Below the pieces are notes generated by a model. The model saw nothing but the letters and a program-made list of their open reading frames with translations. It searched no databases and was not told the origin of the DNA. A DNA stretch of 64,000 nucleotides, from assembly GCF_003594915.1 (NCBI RefSeq), contig NZ_QZCS01000004.1, positions 62,001-126,000 of the forward strand, given 5' to 3'. This document shows positions 35,876 through 45,114 of the stretch, piece by piece. The number at the start of each line of letters is the position of its first letter. The stretch's first letter is position 1. Position numbers and translations under genes: made by a program. This stretch comes from Enterobacter chuandaensis. GTDB lineage: Bacteria > Pseudomonadota > Gammaproteobacteria > Enterobacterales > Enterobacteriaceae.

Positions 35876-35913
35876 CCCTCTCCCCTAAGGGGAGAGGGTT
35901 AGGGTGAGGGGGG
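35876..35913. repeat. Small palindromic repeat, copy 2 (GAGAGGGTTAGGGTGAGGGG family)
   Basis: CCCTCTCCCCTAAGGGGAGAGGG forms a 10-bp stem, then TTAGGGTGAGGGGGG. It lies just after the ydcI stop, on the upstream side of gcd. Both this copy and copy 1 are preceded by a GGCACxGxACA-like stretch, so the unit is longer than the stem. Confidence 0.82.
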
Positions 35914-35924
35914 TGTGAGAAGGG

Positions 35925-36848
35925 TCAAACCGGCATAGATTTACGGATAGCGCTCAGCAGCGTCTGCGCGCCTGTTGAGAGTGGCGCGTCAACCCGGGTC
36001 AAAATGCCGATGGGTTCACCGGCACCAGGAGAAGTGATTGGCAGAGCGGTCAGCGTGCCCTGGCGTAAATCATCTTTTACCGCGCCCGAGGGGACGAACC
36101 AGACGTAGTCATAATCCAGCGTGAGCTGGCGTGATAAGGAGGCCGACAGCGTTTCGATACAGCCAGAAGGCAGCGTACAACCTTGCATCTGCAGCAGTGC
36201 TTCCGCGGTCTGACGCGGGACGGTGCCTTTCGGGCAGACCACCACAGGCCATTCCATCACGCGGCTTAACGTCACGGTGTCCTGCAGCAGCGGGTGATCG
36301 GGACGAACCACCAGCTTCAGCGATTCCAGGAACAACAGTTCGTAATTGAGACCGCCCATCAGTTCAGGGTCGGACATTCGACCGATACCGAGATCCAGTT
36401 CGCCGGATTTCAGCCCCGCGAGCAGCATGGTGTTATTCATGGTGGCAACCTGGATCGTGGTATGCCGCTGCTGTTTGTGGAACTGGCCGATAACGGGCGG
36501 CAGAATGCCCAGCGCCGCGGTTGGCAGGGCACCCACGCGCACCACCTCGCTGGATTGCTCTTCTTTTCGATGCAGAGACTGGCCTGCGGTATTGAGGGCA
36601 TCCAGCACCTTCACGGCGTGGGTGAGGAACTGTTCGCCGACCAGGGTGAGCTGAGCGCCCAGCCGACCGCGATCGAACAGTCGGGCGCCGGTCAGTTGTT
36701 CCAGCTCGTTCAGCGTTTTCGAGAGAGCAGGCTGGCTCAGGTTGAGAGTTTCAGCCGCGCGCCCCAGCGTTCCCTGTTGAGCGACGGCCACAAATGTATG
36801 CAAATGGCGCAAGCGTATGCGCTGACTGAACAGACCATTTTTTTCCAT
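35925..36848 (-). CDS. ydcI: LysR family regulator YdcI
   Basis: 307 residues. The N-terminus MEKNGLFSQRIRLRHLHTF, the helix-turn-helix LGRAAETLNLSQPALSKTL and the tail SAIRKSMPV match E. coli YdcI along the whole length. In Salmonella and E. coli YdcI is a conserved, autoregulated LysR protein linked to pH and acid stress and to aerobic growth control. The order trg-ydcI-ydcJ is that of E. coli, although gcd and a 10-kb stress block are inserted on its two sides. The 180-base AT-rich gap upstream holds its promoter. Confidence 0.9.
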   Translation of the reverse strand: MEKNGLFSQRIRLRHLHTFVAVAQQGTLGRAAETLNLSQPALSKTLNELEQLTGARLFDRGRLGAQLTLVGEQFLTHAVKVLDALNTAGQSLHRKEEQSSEVVRVGALPTAALGILPPVIGQFHKQQRHTTIQVATMNNTMLLAGLKSGELDLGIGRMSDPELMGGLNYELLFLESLKLVVRPDHPLLQDTVTLSRVMEWPVVVCPKGTVPRQTAEALLQMQGCTLPSGCIETLSASLSRQLTLDYDYVWFVPSGAVKDDLRQGTLTALPITSPGAGEPIGILTRVDAPLSTGAQTLLSAIRKSMPV

Positions 36849-37030
36849 AGGCGATGTTAAAAACAGAGCGATGCGGGTGACAAGCTAAGTTGTTTAATTT
36901 TGATAACCTGATAGCAAAATATTTTTAACATCTGATCTGTTTGAGTTACAACATATTTTTCGGGAGTGGCGATAAGCGAACGTCCTTGTTCATTTATTGC
37001 TCATTGCGGAGGGGTAAATTGCAAACCGGT

Positions 37031-37915
37031 TTAGATCACGCCGTCACCGCCGTCAGAACACCAGACCTGACCAGACGTAAATGAACATTCATCCGAGGCC
37101 AGCGTGACGTACAGCGGGGCGATCTCCACGGGCTGGCCCGGACGCCCCAGCGGGGTATCGCCGCCGAACTCCTTCACTTTCTCCATTGGCTGGCCGCCGC
37201 TGGACTGCAGCACCGTCCAGTAAGGGCCGGGCGCAACCGCATTCACGCGAATGCCTTTCGGCCCCAGCTGTTTGGCTAAAGATTTGGTAAACACGGCCAG
37301 ACAGGCTTTCGTCTGGGCGTAGTCCAGCAGTACGGGGCTGGGCTTCACCGCCTGAACGGAAGAAGTATTAATGATAACGGACGATGCTTTCAGGTGGTGC
37401 AGGGCCGCCTTGGTGATCCAGAACGGGGCGTAAACGTTGGTTTTAAACGTCGCGTCAAAGTCTTCGGTGGTCAGCTCTTCCAGGGATTCCCGGTACTGCT
37501 GGCGACCGGCGTTATTGACCAGAATATCAAGCCCGCCCAGTTTCGACACGGCTTCCTCGACCATATTCTGGCAGAAGGTTTCGTCCCGGACGTCCCCCGG
37601 CAGCGCGATGGCCTTGCGACCTTCCGCTTTGATCAGGTCGATGACCTCGGCGGCATCTTTCTCTTCTTCAGGCAGATAGTTGATGGCAACGTCTGCCCCT
37701 TCACGGGCATAGGCGATCGCCACTGCGCGGCCAATACCGGAATCCCCACCGGTGATCAGCGCTTTTTTACCGGCAAGACGACCATGTCCTTTATAGCTTG
37801 TTTCGCCGTGGTCAGGGACGGGTTGCATTTCGGATGCCAGACCCGGCGGCGTTTGCGGCTGCTCCGGGAACGGGGGCTGCGGGTAAGCGTTCGTACGTTG
37901 TGTCGTATCACTCAT
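37031..37915 (-). CDS. YghA-like short-chain dehydrogenase/reductase
   Basis: 294 residues, the length of E. coli YghA. An extended Pro-rich N-terminus (NAYPQPPFPEQPQTPPG) precedes the Rossmann fold; the cofactor motif TGGDSGIGR lies near residues 55-63, NNAG near 135-138, and the catalytic YAQTK is present. The family is annotated as glucose or ribitol-type dehydrogenase and is widespread in general stress clusters (PA2142-type in Pseudomonas). Real substrate unknown. A clean AGGAGT box precedes the start. Single-gene unit at the edge of the stress block. Confidence 0.87.
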   Translation of the reverse strand: MSDTTQRTNAYPQPPFPEQPQTPPGLASEMQPVPDHGETSYKGHGRLAGKKALITGGDSGIGRAVAIAYAREGADVAINYLPEEEKDAAEVIDLIKAEGRKAIALPGDVRDETFCQNMVEEAVSKLGGLDILVNNAGRQQYRESLEELTTEDFDATFKTNVYAPFWITKAALHHLKASSVIINTSSVQAVKPSPVLLDYAQTKACLAVFTKSLAKQLGPKGIRVNAVAPGPYWTVLQSSGGQPMEKVKEFGGDTPLGRPGQPVEIAPLYVTLASDECSFTSGQVWCSDGGDGVI

Positions 37916-37979
37916 AGCTGACTCCTTAAGCCAAGGGGTGAGATTTGATGGATAATTGCAGCGTTAACGCTTCGCAGAA

Positions 37980-38369
37980 TTATTTCTGCATATGATCAAC
38001 ACGCACGACGGCAGGGGATGATTTTTTATCAAGCGAACCGTTGATGCTGATCATCTGGTCGGGTTTGACCGTTCTGCCGTCGAAAACTGCCTGGGGAATA
38101 ATAACGTCGATTTTTCCGGTTTTATCCTGAAATACAAACTTATCGCCGCTACCGTCAATAAGATTACCGCGCAGTGAAATAGTCGCACCGTCGTGCATTT
38201 GTTTTGCCTGGTCGATTGTCATAATACGCGCGTCGTCGGTTCCGCGATATCCGCTGTCAAGGGCGTGTGGAGGCGGCGGCGCTTCACCTTTCTGTAACCC
38301 GCCGTTATTATCTGCCCATGCGGCTGGAACCAGAAATATCAAAAAAGCGGAAATAAGTGATAATTTCAT
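37980..38369 (-). CDS. ydeI: YdeI-type periplasmic OB-fold (BOF) stress protein
   Basis: 129 residues with a signal peptide cleaved after about residue 19 (VPAAWA). The mature part is the bacterial OB-fold (BOF) domain: [19 protein letters not shown], then [17 protein letters not shown]. coli and Salmonella homologues (YdeI, YgiW, VisP) bind cationic peptides or act in stress and peptide resistance. In E. coli ydeI adjoins ydeJ, and the ydeJ-like gene is 1.1 kb away here, which supports the name. Transcribed alone, divergent from the membrane-protein operon that follows. Confidence 0.82.
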   Translation of the reverse strand: MKLSLISAFLIFLVPAAWADNNGGLQKGEAPPPPHALDSGYRGTDDARIMTIDQAKQMHDGATISLRGNLIDGSGDKFVFQDKTGKIDVIIPQAVFDGRTVKPDQMISINGSLDKKSSPAVVRVDHMQK

Positions 38370-38501
38370 CTGATATCCTTCATTTTAAGTGTCTTGACTT
38401 ATTAAGTATTGTTGCTATTTCTTTATGTGGCAAATGTGATAAGTCCTAAAAACATTCGCGTTAGAAATCAAAAGTATCGGATAATAAGCGAAACGGTGAC
38501 G

Positions 38502-39011
38502 ATGGCCATGAAACGTGAAAATGAAAGCTTACCCGGGATAGATGAAAGTTATCGCCTGCTGAGGTTTGAATATGCATTTCGTCAGGTGGGTTTTGTCGTG
38601 CTCCTGGGTATTATCATTGCAGCCGTTGCCGGTCTGTTTTCCAGCGGAATGGTCAGCGATACGGCTAAAACGAATACTGCTGAATCCCTCACTGTTAACT
38701 ATGAACGCTTTGGCAGACGGGAGACCGAGACCCGGATGCAGTTCGCGTTTCCGGTGAAGGTCGAGGGGATGAATACCATAAGCATCACCAGCGAAAGCAG
38801 CGATGCGTATGAGCCGGGCAGCGTCTGGCCGCAGCCAGACAAAATGTATAGTCACGAAAAAACCCTCTTTTTGGTCTATAACGACCTGAAAAAGTCTGAC
38901 AGTTTCTCTGTGTTGTTCTTCACGACGCCTTCCGGAGCCGGTAAATGGAACACCGTCATCCGCGTCAACAACGAGCCGGAGGTTAACGTCTGGCAGTTTA
39001 TTTACCCGTAG
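38502..39011 (+). CDS. Unknown single-pass membrane protein in DUF421 operon
   Basis: 169 residues from the ATG at 38502 (one codon pair later, 38508, is also possible; a longer frame from 38409 lacks a ribosome binding site). One membrane helix lies at about residues 24-44 (FRQVGFVVLLGIIIAAVAGLF), followed by a soluble domain of about 120 residues, probably periplasmic, rich in beta-strand patterns. I do not recognise a named family with certainty. It lies 9 bases upstream of the DUF421 gene, and this pairing suggests the two products work together in the membrane. Confidence 0.72.
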   Translation: MAMKRENESLPGIDESYRLLRFEYAFRQVGFVVLLGIIIAAVAGLFSSGMVSDTAKTNTAESLTVNYERFGRRETETRMQFAFPVKVEGMNTISITSESSDAYEPGSVWPQPDKMYSHEKTLFLVYNDLKKSDSFSVLFFTTPSGAGKWNTVIRVNNEPEVNVWQFIYP

Positions 39012-39020
39012 GAGCCTGAT

Positions 39021-39467
39021 ATGGATATGGTCTTTCGTGCGCTGGCGATTTATCTGTTCCTCGTGGTGGTATTTAAAGTAGCCGGACGACGCGCACTGCT
39101 GCAGATGACCAGCTTTGATCTCATTCTGCTTTTAATTATTAGTGAAGCGACCCAGCAGGCGCTGCTGGGGCAGGATTTTTCGGTCACCGGCGCGATGATT
39201 ACGATTACCACGCTGGTGGTGGTTGACATTATTTTTGGTCTGATGAAAAAGTATTTTTCTCCGGTGGAGAATATTCTGGACGGCACGCCCGTGATTCTGG
39301 TTGAGGATGGCATCCCCTTAGCGGATAAACTTAAAAAAGTCGACGTCTCTTGCGATGATATTCTGGTATCGGCCCGGCAGAATAATGGTATTACAAAGAT
39401 AGGTGATATTAAATATGCCATACTTGAGCGCAATGGACATATTTCAATCATTCCTTTCGAGAAATAA
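39021..39467 (+). CDS. DUF421 (YetF/YcaP-like) membrane protein
   Basis: 148 residues. Two to three N-terminal membrane helices (MVFRALAIYLFLVVVFKVAG, and about 55-75) are followed by the cytoplasmic DUF421 domain with GTPVILVEDG, DDILVSARQNNG and IKYAILERNGHISII. The family is common in spore-formers and in stress clusters; its biochemical role is unknown. Middle gene of an apparent operon: unknown membrane protein, DUF421, CinA-like, SDR, with gaps of 9, 11 and 17 bases. Confidence 0.88.
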   Translation: MDMVFRALAIYLFLVVVFKVAGRRALLQMTSFDLILLLIISEATQQALLGQDFSVTGAMITITTLVVVDIIFGLMKKYFSPVENILDGTPVILVEDGIPLADKLKKVDVSCDDILVSARQNNGITKIGDIKYAILERNGHISIIPFEK

Positions 39468-39478
39468 GAGGCGGCATA

Positions 39479-39997
39479 ATGAGCAATCTTTTTCACGACC
39501 GAAATTATACCGTCAGTGAACTGACTAAAAAACTGGCGAGTAAATTAACCGATGCCGGGCTGCGACTGACGACTGCGGAGTCCTGCACGGGCGGAAAGCT
39601 CTCGGTGGCGCTCTGCGCAGAAGAGAACACGGCCGATTTTTACGATGTCGGGCTGGTCGTATTCAGCGATGAAGCAAAACAGCGGATCCTCAGCGTGCGT
39701 CCTGAAACGCTGGCGCGGTATACCGCGGTCAGTGAACAGACGGTGACCGAGATGGCTGCCAGTATTCGTGATATCGCGCAGGCAGATATCAGCATCGCCA
39801 TTAGCGGCTACGCGGGGCCGGAAGGCGGCGATGACGGCACGGCGGCGGGAACGGTCTGTTTTGCCTGGAATATAGGCGGTGAGACGGAAACCCGCACCGT
39901 CCTTTTCTCCGGAGACTGTCAGGATGTGGTGGAAAAAGCGGTGCAGTTTGCACTGGCTGAACTGGTGACAAAATTGTCAGACAGCAAAATTGAGTGA
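39479..39997 (+). CDS. ydeJ: CinA-like amidohydrolase family protein YdeJ
   Basis: 172 residues. The C-terminal CinA/PncC domain is present alone: TTAESCTGGKLSVAL at 31-45 with the catalytic Ser35, DVGLVVFSDEAK, and GYAGPEGGDDGTAAGTV. PncC enzymes deamidate nicotinamide mononucleotide in NAD recycling; YdeJ is a paralogue close in sequence to the E. coli protein of the same length. Whether YdeJ has this activity is not certain. The stop lies 17 bases before the SDR start. Confidence 0.85.
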   Translation: MSNLFHDRNYTVSELTKKLASKLTDAGLRLTTAESCTGGKLSVALCAEENTADFYDVGLVVFSDEAKQRILSVRPETLARYTAVSEQTVTEMAASIRDIAQADISIAISGYAGPEGGDDGTAAGTVCFAWNIGGETETRTVLFSGDCQDVVEKAVQFALAELVTKLSDSKIE

Positions 39998-40014
39998 ACT
40001 CATGCGGAGGTTCT

Positions 40015-41001
40015 ATGGCAGTTGTAGTCATTACCGGCGGGACGGCAGGCGTGGGGAAGGCCACGGCGCTGCACTTTGCAAAGGCAGGATACCACGTGGG
40101 GATCATTGCCCGTGACGAAGCCAGCCTGCACTCTACTCAGGAAGAGCTGCGCCGCTTTGGCGTCAATGCGCACGCCGTGCAGGCGGACGTGGCCGACAGC
40201 CAGGCGGTGGTAGATGCTGCGAACGAGATTGAGTACCGCCTCGGGGCGATTGATGTGTGGGTCAACAATGCCATGGGGGCGGTGCTGGCACCGTTTCGCA
40301 CCCTTACTCCGGACGAATTTCGCCGCGTGACTGACGTTACCTACCTCGGCTTTGTCAACGGCACCCGCGCCGCGCTGGAGCTAATGGTGCCCCGCGACAG
40401 GGGCGTGATTATTCAGGTTGGTTCTGCGCTGGCCTACCGCTCCATTCCTTTGCAGTCGGCCTACTGCGGGGCCAAAGCGGCGATACGTGGGTTTACAGAC
40501 GCGGTGCGTACCGAGTTGATGCATGAGAACAGCCGGGTTCAGCTTTCCATGGTGCAGATGCCGGGACTCAATACGCCGCAGTTCGAATGGGCAAGGAATA
40601 AGTTCGCCTGGACGATGCGCCCGGTGCCGCCGGTCTTTGAGCCTGAAGTGGCCGCCAGCGCCATCTTTAAGGTTGCACAGAAACCGGTGCGTGAACTGTG
40701 GGTGGGGAGCAGCACTATCCAGTCGATTGTCGGGCAGTTTCTCTTCCCGGGCTTTCTCGATCGGTTGATGGTGAAAAAGGCGTGGGAAGGACAGATGACC
40801 GACGAACTGAACGCGCCGGATCGCCGGGACTATCTCGACCAGCCGGTTAATGACCTGCATAAAATTCACGGGCGTTTTACTGACGAAGCGAAAACGCGTG
40901 CGCCCTCCGTTACCTCCGGCATGCCAGGCAAGGTGGCGCTGGGTGCCCTCGCGGTCGCAGGAGTGATGCTGACGCGTCTGATGACCCGCCGGAAAGGGTA
41001 A
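40015..41001 (+). CDS. Membrane-anchored short-chain dehydrogenase/reductase
   Basis: 328 residues from the ATG at 40015, which has GGAGG at good spacing; an upstream GTG start at 39994 would overlap ydeJ. The cofactor motif TGGTAGVG is at 7-14 and the catalytic residues are Ser137, Tyr150 and Lys154 (YCGAK). Beyond the usual 250 residues it has a C-terminal extension ending in a hydrophobic helix (VALGALAVAGVMLTRLM) and a basic tail, so it is probably tail-anchored. Such long SDRs occur in general-stress clusters; the substrate is unknown. Its end converges with the GH13 gene with no gap. Confidence 0.85.
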   Translation: MAVVVITGGTAGVGKATALHFAKAGYHVGIIARDEASLHSTQEELRRFGVNAHAVQADVADSQAVVDAANEIEYRLGAIDVWVNNAMGAVLAPFRTLTPDEFRRVTDVTYLGFVNGTRAALELMVPRDRGVIIQVGSALAYRSIPLQSAYCGAKAAIRGFTDAVRTELMHENSRVQLSMVQMPGLNTPQFEWARNKFAWTMRPVPPVFEPEVAASAIFKVAQKPVRELWVGSSTIQSIVGQFLFPGFLDRLMVKKAWEGQMTDELNAPDRRDYLDQPVNDLHKIHGRFTDEAKTRAPSVTSGMPGKVALGALAVAGVMLTRLMTRRKG

Positions 41002-42627
41002 TCAGCGCAGCGCGCTGCGGTGGGTCCAGAACCAGCGGTAGCCGTAGCCGCCAATACTGAGTTCGACGGTTTTGCCGCACACCAGCGCGTCGTCGTAGCG
41101 TTTGTCCGCGAGGCAGGCGGTCCAGGTGGCGTTGCGGATCCCTCTGGCGCTGAACGTCACCGGCTGGTCGCTAAAATTCACGAACGTCAGGATGCTGCGT
41201 TCGTCGGTCTCGTAATAGATCCCCAGCACCGCGTCATGATCGAGAGTGATGAGACGAAAGGGCGCCACGGCAATTTCGGGGAACTCCGAGCGGGTATTAG
41301 CAATATCGATAATCCGGTGCAGAAGCGAGTTGCGGTGGAGCAGCGAATCGGCCACGTTGATTTTCTGATAGCGGTAAGGGCCGTGGTCGATAATCGGCGC
41401 GATAAATTTTTCAGGATCGGCAGCGGAAAAACCGCCGCCCTGTGAGCCCGCCCACTGCATCGGGGTGCGAACGGCATAGCGCTCCTCCAGCTCCAGGTCG
41501 TCACCCATGCCGATTTCATCGCCGTAGCGCATCACCGGGACGCCGGGCAGAGAAAAGAGCACCGCGTGGCAGAACGCCAGCCGCTTTGGATCGCCATTCA
41601 GCATCGGCGCCAGGCGGCGGCGGATCCCGCGCTGATAGACGTTCATCTCTTCGTCAGGGGCGAACGTGTCGAGGACAAACTGTTTATCTTTTTTGCTAAT
41701 TCCCTCGAGATCCAGCTCATCGTGGTTGCGCAGCCAGTTGGCAAAACAGCAGGAATCAGGCGGGACGATCATCTTTTTTACCGCGTTGCGCAGCGGTCGG
41801 GCGCTTTTTCTGGCCAGGCTGACGTAGAAATACTTGTTGAGCCAGAAGTTGAGCACCAGATGCAGGCGGTCGTTATTGCCGAAATAGTCTTTATAAACCT
41901 CAACGTCTACGTCCACTTCGCCGAGCAGGATGGCGTCCGGGTTACGCTGTTCGATGAGACGGCGCATGTGCTCCAGGATCCACAGCCCCTTTTTTTCATC
42001 ACCGTTGCCCGCCTGCTTCGTGAGATGTGATGCGGCATCCAGGCGAAATCCCGATACCCCCAGCTTGAGCCAGAAGAGGATAATATTTTCAATCTCTTTA
42101 AGCACGGCGGGCGAGGTCAGGTTCAGATCTGGCTCGTGGCGGTAAAACATGTGCCGGTAATATTGTCCGGCCTCGTCATCCCAGCTCCAGATACTTTTTT
42201 CCACGCCGGGGAACATGGGGGGCGTGTCGTCGTCGTCGTTATCCGACCAGAGGTAATAGTCGCGATAGGGCGAGGCGGGATTGCGGCGGGCCTGCTGGAA
42301 CCAGGGATGAGCGTCCGAGGTGTGCTGGATCAGCAGTTCAATAATGACCTGCATGCCCAGTTCACGGGCCTGTTCGATAAAGGCGATGATATCGGCCAGC
42401 TTTCCGAAGCGGGGATCCACCTGCAGATGGTCGCTGACGTCATAGCCTTCATCCAGAAAGGGCGTGAGGTAAAATGGGGTGATCCAGATAACCGTCGCCC
42501 CCATGCGGCGAATATAGCGCAGCTTGGCCGCGATCCCGGCGATGTCCCCGCAGCCATCGCCGTTCATATCGTAAAAAAGCGCGGTATCAATCTGGTAGAT
42601 AATGGCCCGTGTATGCCAGTCCGTCAT
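41002..42627 (-). CDS. GH13 family glycosidase, trehalose-synthase-like
   Basis: 541 residues. GH13 catalytic residues are all visible: nucleophile Asp197 in GFRLDAASHL, acid/base Glu237 in LLGEVDVDVEV and Asp303 in LRNHDELDLEG. The NHDEL motif and the early GCGDIAGIAAKL and PFLDEGYDVSDH segments resemble trehalose synthase (maltose to trehalose isomerase) and related transglycosidases; the chain ends with a small C-terminal beta domain. It lacks the maltokinase fusion found in some TreS proteins. It lies 8 bases downstream of cioB and is probably co-transcribed with the oxidase genes. A substrate other than maltose or trehalose is possible. Confidence 0.82.
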   Translation of the reverse strand: MTDWHTRAIIYQIDTALFYDMNGDGCGDIAGIAAKLRYIRRMGATVIWITPFYLTPFLDEGYDVSDHLQVDPRFGKLADIIAFIEQARELGMQVIIELLIQHTSDAHPWFQQARRNPASPYRDYYLWSDNDDDDTPPMFPGVEKSIWSWDDEAGQYYRHMFYRHEPDLNLTSPAVLKEIENIILFWLKLGVSGFRLDAASHLTKQAGNGDEKKGLWILEHMRRLIEQRNPDAILLGEVDVDVEVYKDYFGNNDRLHLVLNFWLNKYFYVSLARKSARPLRNAVKKMIVPPDSCCFANWLRNHDELDLEGISKKDKQFVLDTFAPDEEMNVYQRGIRRRLAPMLNGDPKRLAFCHAVLFSLPGVPVMRYGDEIGMGDDLELEERYAVRTPMQWAGSQGGGFSAADPEKFIAPIIDHGPYRYQKINVADSLLHRNSLLHRIIDIANTRSEFPEIAVAPFRLITLDHDAVLGIYYETDERSILTFVNFSDQPVTFSARGIRNATWTACLADKRYDDALVCGKTVELSIGGYGYRWFWTHRSALR

Positions 42628-42635
42628 AGCGTTCC

Positions 42636-43646
42636 TCAGTGATAGCCTTCAGTATCCGAAACTTTGCCCCGGAAGACGTAGTAGCTCCAGGCGGTGTACA
42701 CCAGAATCACCGGAATGATCAGCAGGGTCCCGACCAGCATAAACAGCTGGCTGGCAGGCGGCGCCGCGGCTTCCCACAGGGTGATGTTCGGCGGAATGAT
42801 GTTTGGCCACAGGCTGATACCGAGCCCGCTAAACCCGAGGAAGATCAGCCCCAGCGTCAGCAGGAAGGGGCGCGCGTGGCTGGTTGGGGTGCGGGTCAGG
42901 CGCCAGATCAGCACGCTGAACAGGCCCACCAGCAGCGGAACCGGCAGGAACCAGAAGAAGTTAGGGAAGGTGAACCAGCGGTCGGCGACGTACTGCCAGC
43001 CGAGCGGCGTCCAGACGCTCACCACCGCGATGACCACCATCAGCGCCAGCAGCACGTGGCGGGTCAACTCGCGCATACGGTTTTGCAGCGCGCCTTCACT
43101 CTTCATGATGAGCCAGGTGGTGCCCAGCAGCGTATAGGCGACGACCAGCCCGATACCGCAGAAGAGGTTGAAGGGGGTCAGCCAGTCAAGCGCAGAGCCG
43201 ACGAAACGGCGGCCCTCAACGTCAAAGCCGTTGATCACCGCCCCGACGACGATCCCCTGGCTGAAGGTGGCGAGCAGGGAGCCGCCGGCGAAGGAGTAGT
43301 CCCAGAATTTACGGTGCGAGGGCGTCGCTTTAAAGCGGAACTCAAAGGCGACGCCGCGAAAGATAAGGCCGATCAGCATGGCGGTGAGGGGGATGGTGAG
43401 CGCATCAATGATCACCGCATAGGCCAGCGGAAACGCGCCGAACAGCCCCGCGCCGCCGAGCACCAGCCAGGTCTCGTTGCCGTCCCAGACGGGTGCCACG
43501 CTGTTGACCATCACATCGCGCTCTTTCGCATCGCCCACGAAGTTAAACAGCAGGCCGATCCCCAAATCAAAGCCATCCATAATGATGTACATCAGCGTGG
43601 CAAAGACGATGATGGCAAACCAGATAACAGAGATATCGACGCCCAT
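42636..43646 (-). CDS. cioB: bd-type quinol oxidase subunit II (CioB/CydB family)
   Basis: 336 residues with eight or nine membrane helices. The CydB family features WFAIIVFATLMYIIMDGFDLGIG at the N-terminus (with the family Asp), VWDGNETWLVLGGAGLFG and the C-terminal AWSYYVFRGKV are present. It forms the heterodimeric oxidase with the subunit I gene just upstream; the stop of that gene and this start share a base (TGATG). No small CydX-type gene fits in the 8 bases before the GH13 gene. Confidence 0.88.
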   Translation of the reverse strand: MGVDISVIWFAIIVFATLMYIIMDGFDLGIGLLFNFVGDAKERDVMVNSVAPVWDGNETWLVLGGAGLFGAFPLAYAVIIDALTIPLTAMLIGLIFRGVAFEFRFKATPSHRKFWDYSFAGGSLLATFSQGIVVGAVINGFDVEGRRFVGSALDWLTPFNLFCGIGLVVAYTLLGTTWLIMKSEGALQNRMRELTRHVLLALMVVIAVVSVWTPLGWQYVADRWFTFPNFFWFLPVPLLVGLFSVLIWRLTRTPTSHARPFLLTLGLIFLGFSGLGISLWPNIIPPNITLWEAAAPPASQLFMLVGTLLIIPVILVYTAWSYYVFRGKVSDTEGYH

Positions 43647-45049
43647 CAGTTTCTCTCCTGTTCCGGAACAGACTCCGCGGCAGACAGCGGACGGGCAGGG
43701 GTGCCCGAGGTGTTTGACGTCAGCGTCTCGACGGGCTGCGGCCCTTTCTTAATCAGCCGGATAAGGTACACATAGCCCACGCCAAACACCGACGAGTAGA
43801 CCACGAAGAACGCCAGCAGGCTAATGCTCATCTGCAGGGTGCTGTGCAGCGATACCGCGTCAATCGTGCGCAGATAGCCGTAGACGACCCACGGCTGACG
43901 CCCCACTTCGGTGGTGACCCAGCCAGCGAGCAGTGCCACCAGACCCGCGGGCCCCATGCAGAGGGCAAACCACTGGAACGCACGCGAGTGGTAGAGCCGG
44001 TGGCGATAGCGTAGCCAGAGGCTGACCAGCCCAAGGGTAATCATCAGCAGACCCATGCCGACCATGATGCGGAACGACCAGAAGATGATGGTTGAATTTG
44101 GACGATCTTCTTTCGGAAAGTCCTTCAGCGCCGGAACCTGTTTGTCCAGGCTGTGCGTCAGGATAAGGCTGCCGAGCGCGGGGATCTCCAGGCCGTATTT
44201 GGTGCGTTCCTCGTCCATATCCGGCAGGCCAAACAGCAGCAGCGGGGTGGCCTCGCCGGGCGGATTTTCCCAGTGTCCCTCGATGGCGGCAATTTTGGCA
44301 GGCTGATGCTCAAGCGTGTTCAGGCCGTGCATGTCACCCACGACGGCCTGGATGGGGGCAACCAGCAGCGCCATCCACATCGCCATGGAAAACATCGTGC
44401 GCACGGCGGGCGTATCGTTACCGCGAAGCAGATGCCATGCACCCGACGCGCCGACAAACAGCGCGCTGCTCAGGAACGCGGCGATGGCCATATGAATAAG
44501 GCGGTAAGGGAAGGAGGGGTTAAAGATAATCGCCAGCCAGTCCTGCGGAATGACCTGACCGTTTTCAATGGTGAAACCCTGCGGGGTATGCATCCAGCTG
44601 TTAGAGGCAAGGATCCAGAAGGTCGACATCAGCGTGCCGAGCGCTACCATGCAGGTTGAAAAGAAGTGCAGGCCCGGCCCCACCTTATTCCAGCCGAACA
44701 TCATGACGCCAAGAAAACCGGCTTCCAGGAAGAAGGCGGTTAACACCTCGTAGGTCAGCAGCGGGCCGGTGATGCTCCCCGCAAACTGTGAAAACCCGCT
44801 CCAGTTGGTGCCGAACTGATACGCCATGACCAGCCCGGAAACCACCCCCATGCCGAAGTTGACGGCAAATATCTTGAGCCAGAAGTGGTACAGCGAGCGC
44901 CAGACGTCGTTTTTGGTGCGCAGCCACATGCCTTCAAGCACGACCAGATAGCTGGCAAGACCGATGGTGATCGCCGGGAAAAGAATGTGAAACGAGACGG
45001 TAAAAGCGAACTGAATTCTGGCGAGATGGAATGCATCAAGTTCGAACAT
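43646..45049 (-). CDS. cioA: bd-type quinol oxidase subunit I (CioA/CydA family, short Q-loop)
   Basis: 467 residues from the ATG at 45049, preceded by GAGG. The haem-ligand His21 (SFHILFP, equal to E. coli His19), the YRLIHMAIAAF helix with a second ligand His, and GWVTTEVGRQPWVVYG are present. At 467 residues it is shorter than E. coli CydA (522), as expected for the short Q-loop, cyanide-insensitive CIO branch. It reduces oxygen to water with ubiquinol without proton pumping and is relatively resistant to cyanide and sulfide. It lies 65 bases downstream of katN and may share its transcript. Confidence 0.88.
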   Translation of the reverse strand: MFELDAFHLARIQFAFTVSFHILFPAITIGLASYLVVLEGMWLRTKNDVWRSLYHFWLKIFAVNFGMGVVSGLVMAYQFGTNWSGFSQFAGSITGPLLTYEVLTAFFLEAGFLGVMMFGWNKVGPGLHFFSTCMVALGTLMSTFWILASNSWMHTPQGFTIENGQVIPQDWLAIIFNPSFPYRLIHMAIAAFLSSALFVGASGAWHLLRGNDTPAVRTMFSMAMWMALLVAPIQAVVGDMHGLNTLEHQPAKIAAIEGHWENPPGEATPLLLFGLPDMDEERTKYGLEIPALGSLILTHSLDKQVPALKDFPKEDRPNSTIIFWSFRIMVGMGLLMITLGLVSLWLRYRHRLYHSRAFQWFALCMGPAGLVALLAGWVTTEVGRQPWVVYGYLRTIDAVSLHSTLQMSISLLAFFVVYSSVFGVGYVYLIRLIKKGPQPVETLTSNTSGTPARPLSAAESVPEQERN

Positions 45050-45114
45050 GGTCCGTACCTCTGAAGCGATGGGGCACGAGAATTGCCGGGCGATCGGGTT
45101 GCCCGGCAAAACGG

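Noticed and set aside
42627..42636. Small CydX-type subunit gene after cioB
   Set aside because: Only 8 bases separate cioB from the next gene, leaving no room for it.
42639..43775. 378-codon + strand frame across cioB
   Set aside because: Low-complexity charged translation antisense to a membrane protein gene; a shadow.
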